Shown here piece after piece: positions 57,001 through 64,000 of a stretch of 64,000 nt of DNA. The notes beneath the pieces are model-generated. The model made no database searches. It had not been told where the DNA came from and worked only from the letters and a program-made list of their open reading frames with translations. The position numbers and the translations under genes were made by a program. The stretch is from Labia minor (lineage: Eukaryota > Arthropoda > Insecta > Dermaptera > Spongiphoridae). The stretch spans positions 10,758,910 through 10,822,909 of the forward strand of contig OY720350.1 in the NCBI GenBank assembly GCA_963082975.1, written 5' to 3'. Each line of letters begins with the position of its first letter. Position 1 is the stretch's first letter.

Positions 57001-59075
57001 TATGGCTTCTTAATTTAGATTGGGACGCCACGCCTCCGGAATCAATTATAAACGATTGGGATAATTTTCAAAGAGAATTATCATTGATTGAGAATTTAAA
57101 ATTTCCGAGACATTTAGGGGTAGTAAGTATTTCTAAAGTTATTTTATTGGGATTTTCCGACGCAAGTGAGTCGGGGTACGGAGCTTGTTTATACCTGCAC
57201 GTTCGCAATGAAAATAAGCCTCATTGTATAGAGTTAATTTGTGCTAAATCAAAAGTAGCTCCTTTAAAAACGGTGACATTAGCACGTCTGGAATTGTACG
57301 CCGCCCTTCTTTTGGCCAAGTTAATGAGCACCGTGTTAGAAACATATAAATCCCGTTATAAAATAGAAAATATACTGGCCTTCTCAGATTCGACAGTAGC
57401 CTTAAATTGGATACATTCATCTCCACATAAATGGAAGTGTTTTGTATCCAATAGGGTAGCAAAAATCCATTCGTACTTAGAAGCTAAACATTTTTATTAT
57501 ATTGATGGAAAAACGAACCCGGCTGATTGCCTATCCCGCGGTCTCACTCCCGCTAAATTATTAAATCATCCCTTATGGTTTCATGGACCGACTTGGGCTT
57601 ATTCTAAAGGCACAAATGAATGGCCGGTTAAGCCATTTAAATCTGATACTCATGAAACATTTCCGGAAATAAAACTTATAGCATTAACTAACATAAAAAT
57701 TAATAAAAAATCTAATGTTATATATGATTTAACTTTACGAATTTCCTCTTGGAAAAAATTATTAAAAATTATAATGTATATTTTTAAATTCTTAAAGATA
57801 ATCTGTCCTACAAATAAAATATCTAATAATTCTAATATAGATATGGCAGAAATTAAATTGTTAAGGACTATACAAAAGTTACATTTTTCCAAGGAATATG
57901 AAACTATTAAATTGAATAAAATTTTACCCCGCCATCTCCAAAAACTCAATCCAATAATTGAGGGAGGTTTGATCCGCGTAGGAGGTCGCTTGAGAAATGC
58001 TGACATCTCCTATGATAATAAACACCCAATTTTATTACCCAGTGATGAAATTGTGGTGGAAAATTTAATTATTTATTACCATAAAAAATATTGCCATGCT
58101 GGGGCTAATTTATTATTATCGCTTATTAGGCAAAGATTTTGGATTATTTCTGGGAGAAATTTAATCAAACGCCTAGTCAGGCAATGCAATACATGTTTTC
58201 GCCTTCGACCACGCCCTTTATATCCGCTAATGGCAGATTTACCCGCATGCCGCGTACGTCCCAGCAATGCCTTTCTTCATACTGCATGCGATTACGCTGG
58301 CCCTTTAGAAATAACTATTTCACGCTTGCGTGGAGCTCGACGCCAAAAGGCTTACCTTTGCATATTCGGGTGTATGGTCACGAGAGCCGTACATATAGAG
58401 TTAGCATCCGACTTAAGCACTCCGACTTTTCTTGCCTGTCTCAAGAGATTTTTATCCCGTAGAGGTCCCTGTAGATATATGTACTCAGACAATGGAACAA
58501 ATTTCATCGGAGCAAAGGCCCATTTAAATGAATTGTATGAGTTCTTGGCGTCGGACGATTATATTAAACCATTTGGTGAAGAGCTAATTGAAAACCGCGT
58601 TGAATGGAAAACTTCTCCCCCCTCTGCTCCGCATTTCGGTGGTCATATTGAAATTCAAGTGAAATCGTTTAAGACGCATTTAAGGAGAGTAATAGGCACT
58701 CAGTTACTCTCTTACGAGGAGCTGAATACGGTTCTTATACAAATAGAGGCGATCCTAAACTCACGCCCCTTAACCTTACTTAGTGAGGATCCAAACGAAC
58801 CTACCGCATTAACACCCGCTCACTTCCTTATGGCTCAACCATTAGCCCACCTTCCCGCTTATGATATCGGAAATGAAGTGGTCAACCTCGTGCAACGACA
58901 TAAATTGATGGATCAAATGGTTCAATCATTTTGGAAGGCTTGGAGTTTGAACTATTTACATCTGTTACAGCAGCGGGAAAAATGGAACACTGCTACAAAT
59001 CCGATAAAAGTCGGAACTATTGTAGTGATGCAGATGGACAATGTCCATCCTTTATGGGAGTGGTGGAAAGAGTGA
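54030..59075 (+). CDS. BEL/Pao Gag-Pol polyprotein, C-terminally frameshifted
   Basis: A single 1681-codon frame starts at the first ATG after an in-frame stop. From the N-terminus it holds a DUF1759-type Gag region (about residues 110-300) and cysteine/histidine knuckles (C328 to about 395; CIIC, CSNC, CIICKKRHH). The retropepsin (DUF1758-type) has its active site at D462 in IDSGSQSH. Reverse transcriptase has LRIVLDASAKS and YMDD at 869-872. A Pao A17-type and RNase H part follows with D1044 (FSDASESGYG), E1088 (ARLELYAA) and D1120 (FSDSTVALNW). The integrase zinc region HKKYCH...CNTC is near 1350-1390, and its catalytic D1421, D1487 (YSDNGTNF) and E1541 (GGHIE, where the family usually has a tryptophan before E) are present. 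The closing DUF5641-type domain is cut short by TGA after PLWEWWKE. All catalytic residues I can identify are intact. Product sites are those of a retrotransposon: capsid assembly, cDNA synthesis and integration. Confidence 0.95.
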   Translation: MNSEIRLSIAEAKKEAYYEKITELYNKSKHLSSRDSKENTSFLAATESIDNLREEYIKLIGEINELNISLNEKYKPSFKAWLNFEDVYNMVKAERLSILEHRKSTTTAPVGQSDRKINLPPIAIKQFDGLPQNWSLFYESFKINIHENHNLSNSERIQYLVGSLTGKARSILIGIRPDAENYLHIWKELEKKYQDKRALGEAYLNQIHALKYPSINNSSSLETFIERFDASIAAFKSLKIEDALDFIFLFWGLKKVDTQTAQNFEISVRDKEIPSLNDFITFVKQRVKILDRVPNIKKDLEFPAKLPITKNNFHSHLTANSEKSIDKCIICNLENHNLIFKCFKFQNFPVKKRIEIVHKKSLCSNCLSSKHIDKNCKSKNTCIICKKRHHTLLHDPERRREEVSNSRRGGDTSPYPSAHTPPSTFEPVVAMSQSTNQIFLATAQINTLDSRGRIQTIRALIDSGSQSHIITNSCIKKLKLNYSKLKHHSLSGIGGHKTIVLGHCSFKFFSRMPSAIQYSIDALVVNTITNKLPSQSICPGEFKYLGGIALADDSFYKPGEIDLVIGASLFSKLLLSGRIKAPNNFPDAIETTLGYILLGEFNSSQSNNEWLSLHIWNEMSIEKTLEKFWEIEEVPNEKLLSADDNKCEKLYEDTIKRGNDGRYLVCLPFKEDPQLLGNSFEMAKNRFFSLERKLNNSLQMRLEYNKVIQNYIDNKYLSLVENPDKDKGYIIPHHGVWKEDKISSKLRIVLDASAKSDSHRALNDILYTGPNLQNNLFIILLNFRLFRWALTTDIKQMYLQIGVKSEHRKFQRLIYRFNSKDAISIYEFNRLAFGLNCSPFLALRTLRQLVFEEGKKFPLAATIIQRDSYMDDIYTSLMTENETKEAFDQLTNIFKTAKFDLSKWATNSNSVQEIIPREFIHDQLKDFEKNNDLKILGLEWSPVTDEFYFKISHTNKRCTKRNILSTVARLWDVLGLVAPVIMYAKLLIKKLWLLNLDWDATPPESIINDWDNFQRELSLIENLKFPRHLGVVSISKVILLGFSDASESGYGACLYLHVRNENKPHCIELICAKSKVAPLKTVTLARLELYAALLLAKLMSTVLETYKSRYKIENILAFSDSTVALNWIHSSPHKWKCFVSNRVAKIHSYLEAKHFYYIDGKTNPADCLSRGLTPAKLLNHPLWFHGPTWAYSKGTNEWPVKPFKSDTHETFPEIKLIALTNIKINKKSNVIYDLTLRISSWKKLLKIIMYIFKFLKIICPTNKISNNSNIDMAEIKLLRTIQKLHFSKEYETIKLNKILPRHLQKLNPIIEGGLIRVGGRLRNADISYDNKHPILLPSDEIVVENLIIYYHKKYCHAGANLLLSLIRQRFWIISGRNLIKRLVRQCNTCFRLRPRPLYPLMADLPACRVRPSNAFLHTACDYAGPLEITISRLRGARRQKAYLCIFGCMVTRAVHIELASDLSTPTFLACLKRFLSRRGPCRYMYSDNGTNFIGAKAHLNELYEFLASDDYIKPFGEELIENRVEWKTSPPSAPHFGGHIEIQVKSFKTHLRRVIGTQLLSYEELNTVLIQIEAILNSRPLTLLSEDPNEPTALTPAHFLMAQPLAHLPAYDIGNEVVNLVQRHKLMDQMVQSFWKAWSLNYLHLLQQREKWNTATNPIKVGTIVVMQMDNVHPLWEWWKE

Positions 59076-59176
59076 TTTTTGGCTCGGACGGAATTCCGAG
59101 GGTCGCATGGATAAAAACCAAATCCGGCTCATATAAACGACCGGTGGTTCGTCTGTGTCGGCTACCTACTCAATAA
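59054..59176 (+). pseudogene. Frameshifted C-terminus of the BEL polyprotein
   Basis: About 40 codons in a second frame (GVVERVIFGSDGIPRV, then KTKSGSYKRPVVRLCRLP) are the expected end of the DUF5641-type domain. The frames differ as if one base had been lost near 59045-59060. A programmed shift is unlikely this close to the end of integrase. Confidence 0.88.
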
Positions 59177-59352
59177 TGGAAAACTCTCCATTATTTCTCC
59201 GGCCCAAATAGGTTACGGAGAAATTTATTTTATTTATTTTGTTTGTTTTATTTGTTTGTTTATTTTTTCTTAATATTTTTGCTCTTTTCTTTTCTTTGTT
59301 TCGCATTGAAAGGGGGTATCACTAGTTTTAAGATTTGTTTTGAAGAATCCTT
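59177..59352 (+). other. BEL 3' untranslated stretch
   Basis: T-rich DNA between the end of coding sequence and the polypurine tract. Confidence 0.6.
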
Positions 59353-59366
59353 CAAGAGTGGGGGCA
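59353..59366 (+). promoter_or_regulatory. BEL polypurine tract
   Basis: CAAGAGTGGGGGCA immediately before LTR2; the purine run would prime plus-strand DNA. Confidence 0.7.
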
Positions 59367-60103
59367 TGTTTGGGACAAATAGTCACCTCCCACCCCTTTC
59401 TCCTGACCCCTCCTTTAGAGTGTACTGAAGCGCACTCTGGTGAATGCACGATACATATAGACACTTGCTGTGAAGCTCTCACACGATAAACACGCTACAG
59501 ACCCGCGCTGATACCCGCTCTCTTATTCGCTATATACACTTGCTGTGAAGCTCTCACACGATAAACACGCTACAGACCCGCGCTGATACCCGCTCTCTTA
59601 TTCGCTATATACACTTGCTGTGAAGCTCTCACACGATAAACACGCTACAGACCCGCGCTGATACCCGCTCTCTTATTCGCTATATACACTTGCTGTGAAG
59701 CTCTCACACGATAAACACGCTACAGACCCGCGCTGATACCCGCTCTCTTATTCGCTATATACACTTGCTGTGAAGCTCTCACACGAGAAACACGCAACAC
59801 ACCCGCGCTCATACAATCTCATACCTGCTCTCTTATTCGCTACATCAACATCATCCATCTCATTTTTCACTCGCTTCCCACCCGCTCTATTTATCATCTT
59901 TTCATACCCGCATTTAAGAAGCAGGAGGAAACAAGCGTTTTCGGCCCCTTTCACCGCGCATAGATGCATCGCAGCCCGCTGGAAGGTACAGCTTATCACC
60001 AAAGCGGTAAGCACACTCAATTCCTTTCACCGAACCAGCTCAACCCGCCGGGACCGGGGATTAAAATCGTCTAATTGCCGACCGGTTTGCCCTGTCCCAT
60101 TCA
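59367..60103 (+). repeat. BEL 3' LTR with the same 75-bp array
   Basis: 737 bp, same five 75-bp units offset by exactly 6524 bp; no difference from LTR1 noticed by eye. Confidence 0.94.
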
Positions 60104-60373
60104 ACAATATTAATAGATACTATGCGAAAAATACTTAGATCTATATTATTATATTCAATTAAAATATATAACATATAAAAAAATACTTTAAAATTGTTCA
60201 CCCCAACTTTTGTGCCAAAATTAGATTTAAAATTGGCTGAACTGATTACTAAGAAATTACATCAGAATATTCTTATTTACCTTTATTTGAACTTGAAGTT
60301 TTTTCTACCCTTAAGAGATTAAGAGGATTAAGGACAAATGGGAGAACATTAGATCAAATCTATTCTCTAATAT

Positions 60374-60597
60374 CAGGGGTCGGCAACCTTTTTCAATAGT
60401 CGGGCACATTTCTGAAATGAAAATCGCTAAATCATCTGACCGTTTTTTTAGAACCATATTCAAAAAAAAAAATTGAAAAGTAATCGAAAATGTTCAAAGT
60501 TTTTGGCCACAAAATCATTTTACCTTTTTATACATTTACATTAGTCAAGCGAGTGCGCATTAAAAATCGATAGGGGGCGCCGGGTTGCCTACCCCTG
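60374..60597. mobile_element. hAT miniature element (224 bp)
   Basis: The ends CAGGGGTCGGCAACC and GGTTGCCTACCCCTG. The flanks CTCTAATAT and CTCTATAT suggest a target duplication altered by one indel. It carries the TTTTTTTAGAACCATATT module shared with other hAT copies. Confidence 0.82.
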
Positions 60598-60687
60598 CTC
60601 TATATATATAAAACATTCAATATTTCTATACATTCATTATTATAACTCACAATCAGTTTAAATTAAATCGTATTTATAAATTAAAAA

Positions 60688-61137
60688 AGTTGAAGTGTCT
60701 CCACTCGACTATTTTAATTTGATTAATTAACACATATTAATTTAAATTAAATTAAATTAATTAAATTATAAATAAAAATTAATAAATAATATTTATTAAA
60801 CCAGCGCATGTTTGGCTCTTTGTTGATGGCACGTCACGTGTTGGCGCGTGAGATTTACAGTGTTAAAAAATTAATTCTGGTACTTTCAGCTAATAAATCA
60901 AGCTGAAATTCTATATATATCAGTTTTATATAATTATTAATCATGTGAAAAATTATCAAACATATATCTTTATTTTTACGTTCACTTTAGAAGAAAAAAA
61001 TCAAAATTTTGTAGGTAATGACCCTCTTCCGGTTGAGCTACATTTCTCAAAAATTGATAGAAAACAACGAATTTTGAATATTGCCTGTATACCAAATTTC
61101 ATCATTCTAGCTCAAACCGTTTTTGCGTATTCTTATC

Positions 61138-61179
<42 letters not shown>

Positions 61180-61324
61180 CACACACACACATATATACAC
61201 ACACAAACAGACATTTTTCTCAACCTTAGTGAAAATGATTCAGAAACCTTCAAAACGTATAAAAACATCAAAACCTCAACTTCGAAAATTTTCGTGATCG
61301 CAATACTATCTCTTACCAGATAGT
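60688..61324 (-). repeat. Family A repeat, full length
   Basis: Has the tail AAGTTGAAGTGTCTCCACTC, a partly deleted set-in repeat, a full core, a long AC microsatellite (61146-61206) and a 5' hairpin in which ACTATCT/AGATAGT remain paired although the loop has changed. Confidence 0.88.
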
Positions 61325-62520
61325 AAAAAAAAATCAATATTTTAATTTCTTTAAAGTTTGTTTTTTGTTGGGAGAACAAATAAGTTAATAAAGTTAGTTT
61401 TTGTTTTATAAATCAAATAAATGAAAACCTATTGAATTTCAACCGAATAATACTTCGAGAGTAGAGGAGGCAGAACTTCATAAACTCATAAACTGTTTTG
61501 AGTTTTATTATCATGTAACATTCTCTATTTAAGATATCATACATGTATTATTTTTTTTTCTTTGTTTATTTTTTAAATGATGAAAATTATTACATGATTT
61601 GCAATGATGTATGGCAAAACAATTTGAAGAATGTCGTTGTATCGGGTTGTTTTCTATAGAATCCTACCACTTCTCTCCCAGGAGAATTTAATTTTTCCCA
61701 AATAAATCCCGCCTGGATACTCGAACGAATGTCCTGGACTCGGCACGAACACGTGACCGTCGCACGAGTCACGCACTCACGAGCTCAACAAAACCACTTA
61801 CAGTGCAGCCATTTCATCCCACCACTAAACATACCATCATCAACAGATATATCCATCCTTTTGTTTTGTTTTTATTCATTTTATAATTTTGTCTTCTTCT
61901 TCTTCTTCTTATTGATGTAGTGACAGAATTTTATCAGTTCTTCTAATAAATTTATAAAAAAAAGATTGTATGTATATATATTAATCAATTAATAGTCAGA
62001 TATATTTACTACATATTAGACAAGTACATACTAGTATTTACATATTTAATAAAATAATTTTAATAAAAAAAGAAAAATTAATAATAAAGATATTTTAATA
62101 AATTTAAACTAAAAATTTGTAACCTTATAAATGGATGTACTCCCATTTCAAGAAATCTAATCTCTCTTTGATTTCTGACTAAGAAATTATTTACTTATAT
62201 TATTATATTAATTATATTAAAAAAATAATTGAGATTAATTATTGTATTTTATATTTTCCTAAGTTTTATAATATCAAATTTCAATTTTAGAATATTATTA
62301 CAATTATTTTTGTGTAGAGGTGGAGGGGAATCTGTTGGCGTGTATTAATAGATTATGATAATTTTTATTGAAAACTCTTTTGAAGATTTTATTTAAATGA
62401 TGATTGAATTGCTGACCATACCCACTCATACACCAACATAAATCGACTGGCTGATTAAACTGCTATTTAGGCAACCAACAACACATATCTTTATATTAAA
62501 ATTTTTTAAACTATATTTAA
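61325..62520. other. AT-rich DNA with one balanced patch
   Basis: Positions 61640-61850 are less AT-rich (CACGTGACCGTCGCACGAGTC) with short open frames on both strands. A CTT run is at 61893-61910. No homologue is recognised. Confidence 0.35.
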
Positions 62521-62528
62521 GTATAGTT

Positions 62529-62809
62529 CTGCGGTTCCCAACCTGGGGGGGGGGGGGGGCGTGAGCACATTCTAGGGAGGGGGGGCGCCAGCATATCAAG
62601 TGTCCGCACACTTTTGAAAATTTTTTTGTAAAAAAAAGGTAAGATGATTTTGTGGCCAAACTTTTCGAACATTTTCGATTTTTTTCAATTGTTTTCAAAA
62701 TGGTCCTAGAAAAAAAGGTCAGATGATACTGTCAAACAGGCTAGCGTAACCTCTCATCAGTGTTCTAAGGGGGGGGGGGCGCAGAGCCTGAAAGGTTGAG
62801 GAACCCCTG
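62529..62809. mobile_element. hAT miniature element (281 bp)
   Basis: The ends CTGCGGTTCCCAACCT and AGGTTGAGGAACCCCTG are flanked by GTATAGTT (62521-62528) and GTATAGAT (62810-62817), an 8-bp duplication with one change. G runs lie inside both ends, and the shared TTTTGTGGCC / AACATTTTCG module is present. Confidence 0.87.
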
Positions 62810-62817
62810 GTATAGAT

Positions 62818-63464
62818 AATATTACCTATATTACCTATACTACATGCTACCACAATTTTCGATACACGATATAAAAAGGATCTTTCTCCCCCTTGAACTT
62901 CCAAAATTATGAATGTTGTCGAATTTTGTTTTATTATTTCATTCAGTATATTATAACCATAATTTTAGCACAAGGATAGTTGACTTACCCGCTTCTTGGG
63001 AGAAACTAGAAACTAGAAACACTGAAAATTCTAAATTTGAATTTTTTAAAGAATGGAAAATATTAGATATACAATTACTTTACTTTATATGGTAGATTAT
63101 TTGTATATAATTGAAATTTTTTTTTATTTTTAAATTTAATATTCTTTTACTCAATATAAAATCATAAAAGAGAAATTTCTAAAATATATTTAAAAATTTA
63201 ATTTTGTTATATGAATATTCGTAGAAAAACAGAGACATAATAAGTTTGGTAAATTCTAAAGCTCTGTTTGTATCCTCCTTTATTTTAATTTAATCCTTTC
63301 ATGTAATTTAATTATATAACAAGATTTTCTAAGGAATCAAAATTATATTGATTTTTTTAACAATAAAATTATTATATATGCTTAATATTACATTAAATAC
63401 TAGATATTAATTATTTAGTAAAAAAATTTAAGGATTGAGTTCCAGTTTAAATTTTCTATTAAAA
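62818..63464. other. Anonymous AT-rich DNA
   Basis: Nothing recognised; a short frame at 62913 looks like chance. Confidence 0.4.
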
Positions 63465-63921
63465 TAAGCTGGAGTGTCTCCACTCGACTATCTCGCAATT
63501 TGAATTGGATTAAATAACATATATTATATTTAAATTAAAATTAATAAATAATATTAATTAAACCAGCGCGTGTTTGGCTCTTTGTTGATGGGACCACGAC
63601 ACGTGCTGGCGCGTGATTTGCATTGTTAAAAAATTAATTCCGGTACTTTTAGCGATTTAAGCTGAAGTTCTATACAATAGCAGTTTTATACAATTTATAA
63701 TCATGTGAAAAACTATCAAAATATCTTTATTTTTCCGGGCCAGTTTAGAGGCAAATAAAATGAAAACGTGGTAGGTAATGTCCCACTTCCGGATGAGCTA
63801 CATTTCTCAAAAGTTGATAAAAGACTAAGAATTTTGAATAATGCCCTTATATTAAATTTCATTATTCTAACTCAAACCATTTTTCCGTAATCTTGTCTAC
63901 ATAAACACACACACACACACA
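63465..63921 (-). repeat. Family A repeat, truncated by another repeat
   Basis: The 3' tail, hairpin and set-in repeat ACTATCTCGC are intact. The sequence ends in the CA microsatellite where a different repeat begins. Confidence 0.87.
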
Positions 63922-63923
63922 TA

Positions 63924-64000
63924 TCTTATATATAAAATTCTCGTGTCACAAAACTTTGAAATGATACTCCTCCGAAACGGCTGGACCGATTCTAATGAAA
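63924..64000 (+). repeat. Start of a third repeat family, cut by the window edge
   Basis: TCTTATATATAAAATTCTCG then CTCCGAAACGGCTGGACCG and TTCTAATGAAA. The TC start and TATATAAAATTCTCGTGTCAC theme resemble 5' ends of invertebrate Helitron-type repeats. It shares an AACGG...ATGAAA core with families A and B. Confidence 0.45.

Larger units (their letters stand above)
52843..60103 (+). mobile_element. Full-length BEL/Pao LTR retrotransposon (7261 bp)
   Basis: Two 737-bp LTRs start at TGTTTGGGAC and end CCCATTCA. A primer-binding-site-like TTGGTCCTTCGAACACGG follows LTR1 and a purine-rich AAGAGTGGGGGCA precedes LTR2. An exact 5-bp target duplication ACAAT lies at 52838-52842 and 60104-60108. 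One polyprotein carries capsid, protease, reverse transcriptase, RNase H and integrase in BEL/Pao order; no envelope-like gene is present. I could see no difference between the LTRs, so insertion is recent, although the polyprotein has a frameshift near its end. Confidence 0.96.

Noticed and set aside
54650..58267. Minus-strand and second-frame open stretches inside the BEL polyprotein
   Set aside because: Shadows of the real plus-strand coding frame.

Overview
The window is eukaryotic and almost certainly from an invertebrate, most likely an arthropod. It is strongly AT-rich, lacks operon structure, and is packed with animal-type transposable elements: a BEL/Pao LTR retrotransposon, a miniature LTR element, a tRNA-derived SINE, hAT miniature elements, mariner/Tc1 relics, non-LTR retrotransposon tails and two families of rolling-circle-like repeats. 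No species can be named from sequence alone. No complete host gene is visible; only a few short stretches look like possible exons.

Layout. 0-5 kb: AT-rich DNA, then a 3.4 kb block (about 1.49-4.86 kb) repeated in direct orientation at 42.3-45.7 kb. 5-13 kb: repeat families A and B, four hAT elements, a broken mariner, and one arm of an inverted duplication whose other arm is at 32.7-34.8 kb. 13-20 kb: A and B copies, a SINE with a 13-bp target duplication, a possible terminal exon at 14.9 kb, hAT elements and a long-TIR element at 17.8-18.2 kb. 20-27 kb: more A/B copies, a second SINE and two decayed non-LTR 3' ends. 27.85-29.65 kb: a very young GC-rich miniature LTR retrotransposon (TRIM). 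30-52 kb: A/B copies, a solo-LTR-like insertion, a third SINE, a decayed transposon with protein-coding remnants (40.9-42.1 kb), a possible exon at 46.7 kb, a mariner 5' end and a Tc1/mariner-type miniature element. 52.84-60.10 kb: a full-length BEL/Pao element with two apparently identical LTRs, a 5-bp target duplication and one frameshift near the C-terminus of its polyprotein. 60-64 kb: two hAT elements, two A copies and the start of another repeat.

The most interesting pattern is the pair of repeat families A (about 590 bp, 18 copies or fragments) and B (about 650-800 bp, 13 copies or fragments). They are unrelated over most of their length but share one architecture: a short inverted repeat at the 5' tip, its partner set in from the 3' end, then a 3'-terminal hairpin and a tail ending in CTTATT. 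This resembles Helentron-type rolling-circle elements. The copies recombine with each other at fixed junctions, sandwich foreign DNA (50.6-51.1 kb; 30.4 kb), and one insertion can be compared with a paralogous empty site at 49.6 kb. No Rep/helicase gene is present, so the assignment rests on architecture.
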